Below are positions 8,781 through 18,624 of a stretch of 62,609 nt of DNA, piece after piece (the stretch's first letter is position 1; each line of letters starts with the position of its first letter). The notes under the pieces were generated by a model, which did no database searches, had not been told where the DNA came from, and saw only the letters and a program-made list of their open reading frames with translations. Position numbers and translations under genes: made by a program. Location: positions 1-62,609 of the forward strand of contig JAGGIK010000009.1 of assembly GCA_024103515.1 (NCBI GenBank), given 5' to 3'. The stretch comes from Snodgrassella sp. (GTDB lineage: Bacteria > Pseudomonadota > Gammaproteobacteria > Burkholderiales > Neisseriaceae).

Positions 8781-10976
8781 TTATAGTTCTGTTTTTTTAT
8801 CTTTAGTTCGCCTTGGTTTGCTATTGCTGCTGATAAGCATTAAATCAATACGACTGTGATCAAGATCAGCACGTGCCACCTGAACAGTTACTTTATCGCC
8901 CAGTTTAAAACGAATACCACTGCGTTCACCAATAATAGCCATTAGTTCAGGGTGGTAATTGAAATAGTCTTCTCCTAGGTCGCTAATGTGAATCATACCG
9001 TCAATATAAACTTCATCCAAGGTAACAAATAAACCAAAATTTGCCATGCCAGAAATCGTACCAGAAAAAATCTCTCCAATTTTGTCTTGCATATAATAGG
9101 TTTTAAGCCAGTTTTCTACATCTCTACTGGCGTTATCAGCTTTACGTTCTGCTTGAGAACACCAGATACCAAGTTCTTTCCATGATTTAGGTTCATATTT
9201 ACCGTGGTTAAGCACAGCTTTGATGGCTCGATGTACAGTCAGATCCGGATAACGACGAATTGGTGAAGTAAAATGGGTATAAGCAGGATAAGCTAGACCA
9301 AAGTGTCCTATATTATTTGATTCATATACGGCCTGCTGCATGGAACGTAGCATCATAACTTCGATAATTTGCCGATCTGGACGGTCTTTGATTTCCTCAA
9401 ATAAGCAAGCATAATCTTTAGGAGTTGGTTTATCTCCACCTTGCAGTTTTAATCCAAGCAGACCTAATTGTTCATGTAAATTGTTGAGTCGGTCTGCAGT
9501 AGGACCCGCATGATTTCGATAAAGAGTATGGTGTTTGTGTTTATGGAGAAATTCAGCTGCGCAAACATTTGCTGCAAGCATACACTCTTCAATCAATCGA
9601 TGTGCTTCATTGCGAACCACAGGAATAATGCGTTCAATTTTGCCTTGTTTATCGAACATCATTTGTGTTTCAACACTATCAAATTCCATCGCACCACGTT
9701 GTTGACGCTTTTTAAGTAAAATTTGATAGAGCTGATATAAATTTAATATGTGTTGTTTGAGAGGATTATTAAGCTGGTTATTTCTGATCAACTCCCATGC
9801 CTGAGTGTAGGTCAACCGTGCGTGTGACCGCATTACAGCAGGATAGAACTGATATGACTTAATATTGCCAGCATAGGTAATTTCCATGTCACAAATCATG
9901 CACAGGCGTTCAACATTGGGATTTAGTGAACAAATCCCGTTTGATAGCTTGGGAGGCAGCATTGGGATCACCCGCCGCGGAAAATATACACTGGTGGCTC
10001 GCTCGTGAGCATCTATATCGATGGCATCGTCAGCTTTAACATAATGACTAACATCAGCAATGGCGACAACCAGACGATAATTTCGACCTATTTTTTCAGC
10101 ATAGACTGCATCATCAAAATCCTTTGCTGTTTCACCATCTATGGTGATCAATGGCATGCCACGCAAATCAACTCTGTTTTTGTATTCTGAAGGTTTGACG
10201 TGATCTGGAATTTTTTGTACCTGCTGTAGGCAAGCGGGACTGAACTGATGCGGTAAATGATGTTTGCGCACAGCGATTTCAATTTCCATACCACTATCAG
10301 CATAATCGCCTAAGATTTCAATCACACGGGCTACGGCTGCCTGAGTTGCATCAGGATAGGATTCTATTTTGGCCACGACCACTTGACCAGCTTTCGCTCT
10401 ACCAATTGAATGAGGTTGCAGGACTATGCTTGCTCCAAGGCGTTTATCTTCGGGAATAAGTAGAGCCACACCATGTTCAAGTTTTAATCTGCCCACCACG
10501 TCTTTATTGGCGCGCTCCATGATATCCAGTACCTGGCCTTCACGTCGTCCCTTACGATCAAGGCCAGCTGGTCGTACGGTAACGATATCACCATTCATTA
10601 GCCTGAGCATTTGTCGTGCATACAAAACAAAATCATTGCCATCAGCCGGGTTTAAAGGAACAGCAAAACCAAAATCATCTTTGTGCACTTCTACACGACA
10701 TTTCACTAAAGCCAGTTTGTCAGCTACGCATACTGCACCTCGACGATTAATCAGTATCTGCCCATCTCTTGCCATGGCATTGAGTCGTCGCTCGAAAAAA
10801 GCTTTTTCTTCTTTAGTGATACCTAGCTTTTTTGCTAGCACCGACGTGTTGACCGGTATGCCGATCTTTTCCAGAACTTCCAGAGTCCATTCTCGGCTGG
10901 GTAAGGGGTTGATATAGCGTTGTGATTCACGATCAAGATAAGGGTCTTGATGGCGTAAAGCAGATTTTTTTTTCAT
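8781..10976 (-). CDS. rnr: Ribonuclease R (3'-5' exoribonuclease)
   Basis: A 731-residue RNB-family exoribonuclease that degrades structured RNA, rRNA fragments and tmRNA-tagged messages. Domain order: N-terminal winged-helix (around residues 25-85), cold-shock domains, the RNB catalytic domain with the Asp cluster in ETAKDFDDAVYAE (around 280-292), the conserved YTHFTSPIRRYPDL motif, and a C-terminal S1 domain (EIFSGTISGMANFGLFV). It is shorter than E. coli RNase R (813) because the basic C-terminal tail is only about a dozen residues (KPRRTKDKK). The N-terminal winged-helix argues for RNase R rather than RNase II. The start codon follows a strong Lys-rich MKKK. Confidence 0.95.
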   Translation of the reverse strand: MKKKSALRHQDPYLDRESQRYINPLPSREWTLEVLEKIGIPVNTSVLAKKLGITKEEKAFFERRLNAMARDGQILINRRGAVCVADKLALVKCRVEVHKDDFGFAVPLNPADGNDFVLYARQMLRLMNGDIVTVRPAGLDRKGRREGQVLDIMERANKDVVGRLKLEHGVALLIPEDKRLGASIVLQPHSIGRAKAGQVVVAKIESYPDATQAAVARVIEILGDYADSGMEIEIAVRKHHLPHQFSPACLQQVQKIPDHVKPSEYKNRVDLRGMPLITIDGETAKDFDDAVYAEKIGRNYRLVVAIADVSHYVKADDAIDIDAHERATSVYFPRRVIPMLPPKLSNGICSLNPNVERLCMICDMEITYAGNIKSYQFYPAVMRSHARLTYTQAWELIRNNQLNNPLKQHILNLYQLYQILLKKRQQRGAMEFDSVETQMMFDKQGKIERIIPVVRNEAHRLIEECMLAANVCAAEFLHKHKHHTLYRNHAGPTADRLNNLHEQLGLLGLKLQGGDKPTPKDYACLFEEIKDRPDRQIIEVMMLRSMQQAVYESNNIGHFGLAYPAYTHFTSPIRRYPDLTVHRAIKAVLNHGKYEPKSWKELGIWCSQAERKADNASRDVENWLKTYYMQDKIGEIFSGTISGMANFGLFVTLDEVYIDGMIHISDLGEDYFNYHPELMAIIGERSGIRFKLGDKVTVQVARADLDHSRIDLMLISSNSKPRRTKDKKTEL

Positions 10977-10982
10977 AAAGTG

Positions 10983-11010
10983 TTGACAATCTTTTTAGAG
11001 AATATATAAT
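10983..11010 (+). promoter_or_regulatory. Sigma-70 promoter of tRNA-Leu
   Basis: A perfect TTGACA (10983-10988) and perfect TATAAT (11005-11010) are separated by 16 bases. Transcription would begin near 11017, about 45 bases before the tRNA. This is the best consensus promoter I saw in the window, fitting a stable RNA gene. Confidence 0.8.
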
Positions 11011-11062
11011 TCAGATCTTCGGTAAACATGTACTTTAACCGAAAGCAGCAATAGTTGCAAAA

Positions 11063-11150
11063 GCCCAGATGGCGGAATTGGTAGACGCGCTAGGTTCAGG
11101 TCCTAGTGCCCGTTTAGGGTGTGGAAGTTCGAGTCTTCTTCTGGGCACCA
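11063..11150 (+). tRNA. tRNA-Leu (anticodon CAG)
   Basis: The acceptor stem GCCCAGA pairs with TCTGGGC, followed by an encoded ACCA. The D-arm is GGCGGAATTGGTAGACGC. The anticodon stem CTAGG/CCTAG has loop TTCAGGT, so the anticodon is CAG. The long variable arm (GTGCCCGTTTAGGGTGTG region) is typical of a class II tRNA, and the T-arm has GTTCGAGTC. It reads CUG codons. It sits alone between rnr and thrE. Confidence 0.96.
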
Positions 11151-11515
11151 TAATATTCAATATTATCAATAAGTTTAGCTCAACTTGTGCCAATTTTGTG
11201 ACAAATACTTTAATTGAAATTCGAGTAGTAAGTATTTTTTAATTTCATTTCTCTTAATATTATCCTTCTACCATAAAGCTGCATATTATTCAATAAACTG
11301 TTATGTTAATTGATTGGTTTTGATCAATTATTAGTTTTATGTCATTTTTGTCAGCGTAAATCAATTTTTATTTTTTGTTTTGCAATCAGATTTAAAGTAA
11401 AAAACATAGTTAAATTTAAATGGTTTTTTGAATGAAATTTATCTAGAAATTTGCTTGTTTGGATATTTGGCTAACTAAAATTTTTATTGTTGGTTTCTGG
11501 TGTATGAATAGATGA
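11151..11515. other. Intergenic region between tRNA-Leu and thrE
   Basis: About 365 AT-rich bases. There is no open frame with coding character and no clear terminator for the tRNA. I see nothing further in it. Confidence 0.5.
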
Positions 11516-12793
11516 TTAATTAAATGCCCATTTTTTATCAGTACACACTCTTGCTAAAACCAAACCCATGGGTAAGGCCAATACAATCAGCATCGCTTGA
11601 GCTCCCCAATTAATGGCATTGATTATGTCATTCTGTTGTAAAAAATACATGGCACGAAACATGTATATTCCTGGCACCATGATGCATACTGCTGGTATAG
11701 ATAGTGCAATACGCGGACAATGAGTACGGTTACTGAAATAATATGCACAAATGCCGACAATAAAGGCTGCTATCAGCGCTGCAGCCTGAATAGGTATATT
11801 GGTAAAATCGATAAGTTCTAATCGGAATGTATTTGCAATCATGCCGATACTGGCAGCAATTAATGCAGTTTTAAGCTGACTATTAAATAATAATGAAAAT
11901 CCTAAAACGCCTAGAAAGCTGGCGACCAGTCGAAATAGTATTGTCCAAAGTGGGAAAATTTCAGGTGTAAGCATGGATGATGGTATCATACGCATACCAG
12001 CTGCTACTACCCAAGCTGCAAAAGTTGCGCAAAAAATAACGGTTATTGCATAGCCAACCCTCTGAATACCAGATGAATAATCTAGTTTGGCCATATCCAT
12101 AATACCAGTAATTAATGGAAAACCGGGGATAAGAAACAACATTGATGCGATATAGCCAGCAGCATGGAGAATATTTAGGGCGAGAAAGTAGTGACAGATA
12201 TCAATGTATAAAAAGTAAGCTGTAGATGATACAGCGGCTATTAGCATGGTGACGACTAACTGATTAAGATTCCGTCTCAATAAGTAGCCACGCACAGTCT
12301 GCCCCAAACCTGAAGCAATTAAAACACCAAGCATTTCAACCAATCCACCACCTATCAGGAAAGTGAATGACGCACAGGCAATTGCGGCAAACAAAGCAGT
12401 ATGATGCAGTTGATACAAGGCTGGTTGATGTTCTATCTTGTGCAGGGTCTGATCTAAATAGCGTATGAGCTCACTATCTTCCATACGGTGAGAGTTTTTC
12501 TTTAGATCTATAAGCATCGTTTCGATTTGCTGAATTTTATTAGTATCTATGCCGACAGCTTGGATGGTGGTTACTTCTGTTTTAAAAAGTTGTCCACTGC
12601 GGCAGGTAGAATTGATTTCGGTCAGCGTGACATGAGTTTGGTTTTCTATCCCTAATATAGTGGCTACTTGACGCATGGATTGTTTAATCCTGTAACTGCC
12701 TGTTCCAGATACTAAGCAGATTTTACCTACTCTTAACACCAGATCAGATTTGATAATAAGTTGTAGTTCGTCTGAAGAAAGTGCAATTTTCAT
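11516..12793 (-). CDS. thrE: Threonine/serine exporter, ThrE family (YjjP-YjjB fusion)
   Basis: A 425-residue inner-membrane protein with the fused layout of ThrE: an N-terminal soluble domain plus membrane half (YjjP/DUF1212-like, residues about 15-260) and a second membrane half (YjjB-like, about 275-420). Conserved stretches are CLVSGTGSYRIKQSM near residue 30, the small-residue-rich helices from about 135, and FLIPGFPLITGIMDM around 220, the DUF1212 signature. About ten membrane segments are visible. The expected role is proton-driven export of threonine and serine. In enterobacteria the halves are separate genes. It follows prfC on the same strand, with a terminator between them. Confidence 0.88.
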   Translation of the reverse strand: MKIALSSDELQLIIKSDLVLRVGKICLVSGTGSYRIKQSMRQVATILGIENQTHVTLTEINSTCRSGQLFKTEVTTIQAVGIDTNKIQQIETMLIDLKKNSHRMEDSELIRYLDQTLHKIEHQPALYQLHHTALFAAIACASFTFLIGGGLVEMLGVLIASGLGQTVRGYLLRRNLNQLVVTMLIAAVSSTAYFLYIDICHYFLALNILHAAGYIASMLFLIPGFPLITGIMDMAKLDYSSGIQRVGYAITVIFCATFAAWVVAAGMRMIPSSMLTPEIFPLWTILFRLVASFLGVLGFSLLFNSQLKTALIAASIGMIANTFRLELIDFTNIPIQAAALIAAFIVGICAYYFSNRTHCPRIALSIPAVCIMVPGIYMFRAMYFLQQNDIINAINWGAQAMLIVLALPMGLVLARVCTDKKWAFN

Positions 12794-12840
12794 ATTATGA
12801 CCATGGCAAAGATATCGTTTTATTATATGCCTAAAAATTG

Positions 12841-12871
12841 AAGCAGCCCAGTAGCTGACTCTAGGCTGCTT
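12841..12871 (-). terminator. Rho-independent terminator of prfC
   Basis: An AAGCAGCC stem pairs with GGCTGCTT around a 15-base loop. Read on the minus strand it is followed by CAATTTTTAGG. It lies 24 bases past the prfC stop and before thrE, so it separates the two minus-strand genes. Confidence 0.7.
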
Positions 12872-12894
12872 TATCTAAATGATCTCTGAATAGG

Positions 12895-14493
12895 TTATTT
12901 GTTAACGGCTAAAGTTAATTCTCGAGTTTCATGAAAGCGTATATCTGGCCAACGCTCTTGCGTCAATGACAGGTTAACACGGTTAGGAGCCAGATAAGTC
13001 AGGTTACCACCTGCATCTGTTGCCAGATTAAGTGTATTGGTTTTCTCAAATTCAGCCATTTTTTTCTGATCTTGGCTGGACACCCAGCGAGCTGACCAGA
13101 TATTCGCCGGTTCGAAAACCGCTTCAACGCTATATTCATTTGCCAAACGAGCGGTGACCACTTCAAACTGGAGAACACCGACTGCGCCGAGTATCAGATC
13201 GCCTCCATTATGGGGACGAAATACTTGAACGGCACCTTCTTCACCCAGCTGCTGCAATCCTTTTTGTAGTTGTTTCATTTTCAATGGATTCTTTATTCGC
13301 ACTGCACGGAAAAGTTCTGGTGCAAAAAAAGGAATGCCGGTAAAGCTCAGTGGCTCACCTTCAGTAAAACTGTCACCGATCTGAATATTACCATGGTTAG
13401 GGATGCCAATAATATCACCGGCATAAGCGTCTTCGACCAATTCGCGGGTGTGTGACATGAACGTCACTACGCTGGAAGCAGCAATATCTCGGTTTAGTCG
13501 TAAGTGTTTGATTTTCATGCCACGAGTGAATTCGCCAGAACACACGCGTAAAAATGCGATACGATCACGATGTTTGGCATCCATATTTGCCTGAATTTTA
13601 AAAACGAAACCAGAAAATTTATTTTCTGCAGGTTCAACTACCCGTTCTAGTGTGGTTCTGGGCTGTGGAGCGGGTGCCCATTCAATTAGCGCATTCAATA
13701 TTTCTTGGATGCCAAAATTGTTGATTGCCGAACCAAAAAAGACTGGTGTTAGCTCACCACGCAGAAACCCATTCAGATCGAACTCATTAGAAGCAGCCAA
13801 TACTAATTCAATTTCTTCACGTAATTGCTGAATTTCAATGGGAAATAACTCATCCAGACGGGGGTTATTCAATCCCTTAATGACATCAAATTCATGGGGC
13901 AGCTTTTCTCCGCCTGCTTCAAACAGGTAAATTTCGTCATTGAGAATATGGTATACCCCTTTGAAATTTTTGCCCATCCCAATAGGCCAGGTGATGGGTG
14001 CGCAGCGGATATTAAGTACATTTTCGACCTCATCCAGTAATTCTAATGAATCTCGTACTTCACGGTCATATTTGTTCATGAAGGTAACGATTGGTGTGTC
14101 ACGCAAACGGCATACATTCAGTAGTTTGATCGTCTGAGCTTCCACCCCTTTAGCCGCATCGATAACCATTAACGCACTATCAACAGCAGTTAAAACTCGA
14201 TAGGTATCTTCTGAGAAATCTTCGTGACCGGGCGTATCTAATAGATTTATTACGTGTTGGCGATAATCAAATTGCATTACTGAAGAAGCTACTGAAATAC
14301 CGCGTTGTTTTTCAATTTCCATCCAGTCAGATGTGGCAAATTTGCCGGATTTTTTACCTTTAACGGTACCAGCGGTAAGAATGGCTCCAGAAAACAATAA
14401 AAGTTTTTCAGTGAGGGTAGTTTTACCTGCATCAGGGTGGGAAATTATCGCAAATGTGCGGCGGCGTGCCGCTTCTTGGGCAATTTGGCTCAT
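12895..14493 (-). CDS. prfC: Peptide chain release factor 3
   Basis: RF3 is the translational GTPase that recycles RF1 and RF2 from the ribosome after peptide release. The 532-residue length is typical. GTPase motifs are [12 protein letters not shown] (G1, around residues 18-29), [10 protein letters not shown] (switch I), [14 protein letters not shown] (G3) and FMNKYDRE (G4, around 138-145). The class II RF3 domain follows ([20 protein letters not shown]) and then the C-terminal domain ending RELTLAVNK. The N terminus [17 protein letters not shown] matches the family start. The transcript leader contains a terminator-like hairpin just upstream of the start codon. Confidence 0.96.
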   Translation of the reverse strand: MSQIAQEAARRRTFAIISHPDAGKTTLTEKLLLFSGAILTAGTVKGKKSGKFATSDWMEIEKQRGISVASSVMQFDYRQHVINLLDTPGHEDFSEDTYRVLTAVDSALMVIDAAKGVEAQTIKLLNVCRLRDTPIVTFMNKYDREVRDSLELLDEVENVLNIRCAPITWPIGMGKNFKGVYHILNDEIYLFEAGGEKLPHEFDVIKGLNNPRLDELFPIEIQQLREEIELVLAASNEFDLNGFLRGELTPVFFGSAINNFGIQEILNALIEWAPAPQPRTTLERVVEPAENKFSGFVFKIQANMDAKHRDRIAFLRVCSGEFTRGMKIKHLRLNRDIAASSVVTFMSHTRELVEDAYAGDIIGIPNHGNIQIGDSFTEGEPLSFTGIPFFAPELFRAVRIKNPLKMKQLQKGLQQLGEEGAVQVFRPHNGGDLILGAVGVLQFEVVTARLANEYSVEAVFEPANIWSARWVSSQDQKKMAEFEKTNTLNLATDAGGNLTYLAPNRVNLSLTQERWPDIRFHETRELTLAVNK

Positions 14494-14510
14494 ATTGGTT
14501 GATAATTTGA

Positions 14511-14543
14511 AAACAATAAAAACAAGACGGCTAGGCCGTCTTG
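14511..14543 (-). terminator. Terminator-like hairpin in the prfC leader
   Basis: CAAGACGGC and GCCGTCTTG form a perfect 9-bp stem with a 3-base loop. On the minus strand it is followed by TTTTTATTGTTTTC, a proper U-tract. It lies about 200 bases beyond the ygfZ stop but only about 18 bases before the prfC ATG. It may terminate ygfZ transcripts, or attenuate prfC if the promoter lies upstream of it. Confidence 0.7.
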
Positions 14544-14751
14544 AGGATAGACTAATTGTAACACAAGTTAATATAAAATCTGTTGGTTAAATATCTTTAC
14601 CTATGATTATTTTTTAGTTTAATCTATAGATAATGGTGATAGTACTGAAACTAAGTGCTTAGTTGGCAATTTTTAAGTGAATGCAACTGCGCAATATAAT
14701 TTGCTTGAATGCACAAGTTGCTTAATACTCGATTAATTGCACAGATAAAAA

Positions 14752-15603
14752 TCAGAAAAATACTTTTGCTACAGATAAAGCTGCTGATTCAGTATTTAAC
14801 GGTGCTGAAACAGCAGCATGCTTGATAACAGCCAGAGCAATATTTAACTTTTGATCCGTTACCTGATTGATGATTAATCCTACTTCTTCATCATTACTAT
14901 AGATAACTTCACCATCTTTTATCGGTGCCGTTGCCTGCAATTTAACTAAACCCCGTTTTACCTGTCCACGATACTGGGCACGGGCAATAATTTCCTGTCC
15001 AGGATAACAGCCTTTTTTAAAATGAATGGCACCAAATTGATGAAGATTAAGCATCTGAGCAACGCAAGTTTCACTAGTAGCGGCACAAATCCACGGTAAA
15101 CCATTGTTTATTTCATAAATCTGCCATTTATTAGCAATGGTTAGATTATAAGGTGGTAATTGATCAATTTTACTAATCTGAATGATTGATCCGTCAATGA
15201 GCGTGATAAACCAGTTGTTGTGGTTATTGGTTGTATGCAGAACAGATGATGGTTCTGAAGGTAATGAAATGGTTGAAGCTAAAGATGCAGAAACTGCTAC
15301 GCCCCATTCGGGCATGGCTTCAAGTTTTACTTTACTGCGCATAATATATATCTGTAATTTTTTCAGTAAAGTGTTACATAGATCAGCAGCAACAATTAAA
15401 AGTATATCGTTTTCTCGCTTTAAAACTACTATAGTGGCTATCACGCGCCCTTTGGCGGTATTGTAAGTAGCCAGACAAGCCTGTCTGTCAGGTAGGTTAT
15501 TGATGTCATTGGAAAGCTGATTATGTAGAAATGTTGTACGGTCTTCGCCACTTACACGAATCAGACTAAAAAAAGGCATTAGAGACGATGTAATTTGAGT
15601 CAT
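14752..15603 (-). CDS. ygfZ: Folate-binding protein YgfZ (GcvT-like)
   Basis: A 283-residue member of the YgfZ/IBA57 family, paralogous to the glycine-cleavage T protein, which uses tetrahydrofolate to help make or repair certain iron-sulfur clusters. The diagnostic family motif appears as KGCYPGQEIIARAQYRGQVKRGL (around residues 197-220), with the conserved Cys that distinguishes YgfZ from GcvT. The N-terminal segment has FLHNQLSNDIN and AKGRVIATIVV as in the family. It lies downstream of the XRE gene, separated by a terminator, and upstream of prfC. Confidence 0.92.
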   Translation of the reverse strand: MTQITSSLMPFFSLIRVSGEDRTTFLHNQLSNDINNLPDRQACLATYNTAKGRVIATIVVLKRENDILLIVAADLCNTLLKKLQIYIMRSKVKLEAMPEWGVAVSASLASTISLPSEPSSVLHTTNNHNNWFITLIDGSIIQISKIDQLPPYNLTIANKWQIYEINNGLPWICAATSETCVAQMLNLHQFGAIHFKKGCYPGQEIIARAQYRGQVKRGLVKLQATAPIKDGEVIYSNDEEVGLIINQVTDQKLNIALAVIKHAAVSAPLNTESAALSVAKVFF

Positions 15604-15661
15604 AAATTTAATTCTCTCATTTCTATCCGTTTATTGGATATTTTCTGAGATTCAACAAAGT

Positions 15662-15691
15662 AAAAGCCCCGACCATATAAGGGGTAGGGGC
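15662..15691 (-). terminator. Rho-independent terminator of the XRE regulator gene
   Basis: GCCCC and GGGGC, with further inner pairs (ACC/GGT), form a hairpin around TTATAT. On the minus strand it is followed by TTTTACTTTG. It lies 24 bases past the XRE stop and before ygfZ. Confidence 0.7.
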
Positions 15692-15714
15692 GAATAAGCT
15701 AACTGATTATTAGA

Positions 15715-15999
15715 TTATTTATGATCTATTTTGGATTTCAGCTGCTGATAAATTTCAGGGTGATCATTTTTTAATAGTTCAGCAATTTCCATATTAGTGC
15801 GGTTTAGTTTGCTTAATTCGAGCTGTTCAACATGAACCAGACGTACTAGCTCGCGAACAGGTTTTGGAATATTGCGACCAGCTTCGTAACGTGATCCGCC
15901 TGACTGGGTCACCCCAACTTGACTCCAGAATTCTATTTGATTCAAACCAAGTTTTTTCCGGATTTCTCGTACGTTACTAATGGGTTTAAATGCTTTCAT
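15715..15999 (-). CDS. Small XRE-type helix-turn-helix regulator
   Basis: A 94-residue DNA-binding protein. The HTH covers about residues 8-50: REIRKKLGLNQIEFWSQVGVT is the first helix and turn, and the following SGGSRYEAGRNIPKPVRELV contains the recognition helix and the typical YE.GR.IP motif of XRE/Cro proteins. The C-terminal part is charged and helical and probably dimerises. It is a solitary gene with its own terminator, no toxin partner adjoins it, and a 357-base gap upstream probably holds its promoter. The targets are unknown. Confidence 0.85.
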   Translation of the reverse strand: MKAFKPISNVREIRKKLGLNQIEFWSQVGVTQSGGSRYEAGRNIPKPVRELVRLVHVEQLELSKLNRTNMEIAELLKNDHPEIYQQLKSKIDHK

Positions 16000-16356
16000 A
16001 ATTTTTATACCTTAAAAACGAGTTTGTCTATGTTTAACTAGCATTACTTTATTTGATATGATCATTCATAAACAATCAATTATTTTGGTAAATTTCAACT
16101 ACATTCAACATTATAGTTTAAGGTTTACCAATATGCATAATTATCTATTGAGTTCTATCTTATCACAATACTTTTTACATTGGCTTAGAGATAGTATAAA
16201 GCATATATTTACACAACAGGCATAATTTTAGCTATATTGTTAATTTATATGATGAATGGTAGATAAAAATGCATTTGTCGTATGAAATTTTAACTAAAAT
16301 AAGTTGTATTTTAATAATAATAATTTTATGTTTTTGTTTAGTAAATTTACGCTATT
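16000..16356. other. Intergenic region between the XRE gene and map
   Basis: About 357 AT-rich bases between two minus-strand genes. No gene, repeat or hairpin was recognised. It probably contains the XRE promoter. Confidence 0.5.
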
Positions 16357-17133
16357 TTAAGGTTTGCCTGTAAGTGGACTTATTGTCAGTATTTCGTAAC
16401 CTGTGTCTGTAACAAGCACTTCATGCTCCCATTGGGCCGATAATTTATGGTCTTTAGTTACAACCGTCCAGCCATCATTCAGAATCTTCAAATGACGTTT
16501 ACCTTGATTGATCATTGGCTCGATTGTGAAAATCATGCCAGGCTGCAGTTTCAAGCCAGTATGTCGTCTTCCGTAATGCAATACTTGCGGTTCTTCGTGA
16601 AAACCACGGCCAACTCCATGTCCGCAAAATTCTTGCACCACCGAATATCCAGCATTTTCTGCTACCTGCTGGCAGGCATAACCTATATCACCAAGTGTTG
16701 CTCCTGGTTTGACGACTTCAATACCGGCCATCATGCTCTGATGAGTTACGTTAATCAGTCGCCTTGCTTGTGGACTGATTTCACCAACCGCGTACATACG
16801 ACTGGAATCGCCATGAAAACCATCTTTAACGATGGTGACGTCGATGTTAATAATATCACCGTTTTTCAAAGGTTTATCATCTGGTATTCCGTGGCAGATA
16901 ACATGATTGATAGATATGCAACATGACTTAGGAAAGGGCGGGTTGCCATATCCCAGTGGTGCCGGATAACCGCCCTGTACATTGATGTGAAAGTCATGTA
17001 TCAGTTTATCGAGTTCATTGGTGGTCACGCCAGGTTTAACAAACTGACCAATATAGTCCAATGCTTCAGCAGCCAAACGGCCCACAACACGCATTGCTGC
17101 TATTTCTTCAGGAGTTTTAATTATTACGGCCAT
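16357..17133 (-). CDS. map: Methionine aminopeptidase, type I
   Basis: Removes the N-terminal methionine from nascent proteins and is usually essential. The length of 258 residues is typical. Metal ligands are visible: NIDVTIVKDGFHGDSSRMY (two Asp, around residues 96-110), the His in EFCGHGVGRGFHEEP (around 170), FTIEPM (Glu around 204) and QWEHEVLVTDTG (Glu around 235). The substrate-binding His is in INHVICHGIPDD. The N terminus VIIKTPEEIAAMRVVGRLAAE is the family start. It lies 54 bases downstream of trpC on the same strand, so they may be co-transcribed. Confidence 0.96.
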   Translation of the reverse strand: MAVIIKTPEEIAAMRVVGRLAAEALDYIGQFVKPGVTTNELDKLIHDFHINVQGGYPAPLGYGNPPFPKSCCISINHVICHGIPDDKPLKNGDIINIDVTIVKDGFHGDSSRMYAVGEISPQARRLINVTHQSMMAGIEVVKPGATLGDIGYACQQVAENAGYSVVQEFCGHGVGRGFHEEPQVLHYGRRHTGLKLQPGMIFTIEPMINQGKRHLKILNDGWTVVTKDHKLSAQWEHEVLVTDTGYEILTISPLTGKP

Positions 17134-17187
17134 ATGAATTCCTTTTGATTAGGTTAATATTATTATAGATGTTTAATTGTATGTAAA

Positions 17188-17976
17188 TCATGCATTTACT
17201 AATAATGATAATTCTTTGGTAATGTCAGTAGCTCGCATTAGGCTTTCACCAATCAAAAAAGTATTTATCTGATGCTGCTGCATAAGACGAATATCGTTTG
17301 CGTTGAATATACCGCTCTCTGTAACTACAGTTTTTTCTTGCAATAATGGAAGAAGTTTTAATGTTTGATTTAAATCTACCTCAAAGGTATGTAGATTTCT
17401 GTTATTCACCCCCCATAGTGGTGTCTTCATATCCTGACATTTTTCAAGCTCTTCTTGGTTATGAACTTCAAGTAAAACAGTCATTCCTAATTCATGCGCA
17501 ATGCTTTCGAATTCGAGTAATTGTGTTTGATCTAAGGCGGCTGCAATTAGTAAAATTGCGTCTGCATTGTTGGCGCGTGACTGATAGATTTGATATGGAT
17601 CGATAATGAAATCTTTGCGTAATACTGGTAGGGTACAGGCATTGCGTGCTTCTTTAAGATAATCAAAACTTCCTTGGAAATACTTTTCATCTGTTAGTAC
17701 TGACAGACAGGCTGCTCCTCCTTCTTCATAGGAGCGTGCAATTGCAGCAGGATAAAAATCTGCCCGTATTAGACCTTTAGAAGGGCTGGCTTTTTTAATT
17801 TCAGCAATGATTGCAGCCTGTCTGGATTGATGTTTATTGTTGATAGCGCGCATAAATGAGCGTACCGGTGTCTGATGTTCAGCTTTTGCCCGTATTTCAG
17901 TGAAAGGCAGCGCTTTTTTGGTTGCATCCACTTCTATTATTTTTGTTGCGATGATTTTATTTAAAATGTCACTCAT
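17188..17976 (-). CDS. trpC: Indole-3-glycerol phosphate synthase
   Basis: Fourth step of tryptophan biosynthesis, converting carboxyphenylamino-deoxyribulose phosphate to indole-3-glycerol phosphate. It is a 262-residue TIM barrel. Typical segments are [16 protein letters not shown] (active-site Lys, around 57-72), [34 protein letters not shown] (catalytic Lys, around 116-134), [20 protein letters not shown] and [13 protein letters not shown]. It is monofunctional, without a TrpF fusion. No other trp gene is adjacent, so the pathway genes are scattered, as is common in Neisseriaceae. Confidence 0.96.
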   Translation of the reverse strand: MSDILNKIIATKIIEVDATKKALPFTEIRAKAEHQTPVRSFMRAINNKHQSRQAAIIAEIKKASPSKGLIRADFYPAAIARSYEEGGAACLSVLTDEKYFQGSFDYLKEARNACTLPVLRKDFIIDPYQIYQSRANNADAILLIAAALDQTQLLEFESIAHELGMTVLLEVHNQEELEKCQDMKTPLWGVNNRNLHTFEVDLNQTLKLLPLLQEKTVVTESGIFNANDIRLMQQHQINTFLIGESLMRATDITKELSLLVNA

Positions 17977-18099
17977 GATATTTATTCCAAAGCTAGCCAG
18001 AAAAAGTACGTTTACTAAAGAGAATTCAACGATAACTTGGGGTGGGCGAAAATTGACTATTAAAGTAATATTTTTCAGTAACGCTTACTCACATTAATA

Positions 18100-18624
18100 T
18101 CAGGCAAAATTATCTTCACTGATTTCGGTTTTCAGTTGTTGGAACAGAGCACGGAAAGCCTTAGGAGGTTTATTATCAGCCTGTTCTTTACGGGCATTAC
18201 GGATAAGAGTGCGTAAATTATTTATATCTATATCCGGATAGCGACTAATCAATTCAGTTAAAGCTTTGTCATCGGCAATCAATGCTAAACGGAGGTTTTC
18301 TAGGCGTTGCAAATATGCATTGTGCGCTTTGTTTTCACCCTTGAGTCGGGCTAGGTAACTGCTGATCGGAGTATGATCTGTTTGGCGCATCAATCGTCCT
18401 ATGTATTGTGCCTGCCGTTTTAACGCACTGTTTGATGTGATTTTCTGATAGGTTAAAACGGCTTCAAGCAAATCTTCTGGCAAGTTCATTTTTTTCAAGG
18501 TATCAGACGAAAGCCGAGTCAGTTCCAGGCCTAGAGCTTGCAAATCATTCATTTGCTTTTTCATCTGAGTTTTACTGACCCATTCTTCTGTCGTGTCTAG
18601 CTGGCTGTCAGTTTTAAATTTCAT
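18100..18624 (-). CDS. yjgA: Ribosome biogenesis factor DarP (YjgA, DUF615)
   Basis: A 174-residue helical protein of the DUF615/YjgA family, which associates with late 50S assembly intermediates and promotes peptidyl-transferase-centre maturation. Family features include EEWVSKTQMKKQMNDLQALG at the N terminus, LPEDLLEAV, ALKRQAQYIGRLMR (around 78-91), and the C-terminal DINNLRTLIRNARKEQ followed by KAFRALFQQL. It is highly charged with no membrane segment. It lies 123 bases upstream of trpC on the same strand; linkage is uncertain. Confidence 0.92.
   Translation of the reverse strand: MKFKTDSQLDTTEEWVSKTQMKKQMNDLQALGLELTRLSSDTLKKMNLPEDLLEAVLTYQKITSNSALKRQAQYIGRLMRQTDHTPISSYLARLKGENKAHNAYLQRLENLRLALIADDKALTELISRYPDIDINNLRTLIRNARKEQADNKPPKAFRALFQQLKTEISEDNFA

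Noticed and set aside
10426-10917. 163-codon plus-strand frame inside rnr
   Set aside because: Ser/Arg-rich antisense translation of a conserved gene; no ribosome binding site and no recognisable domain.
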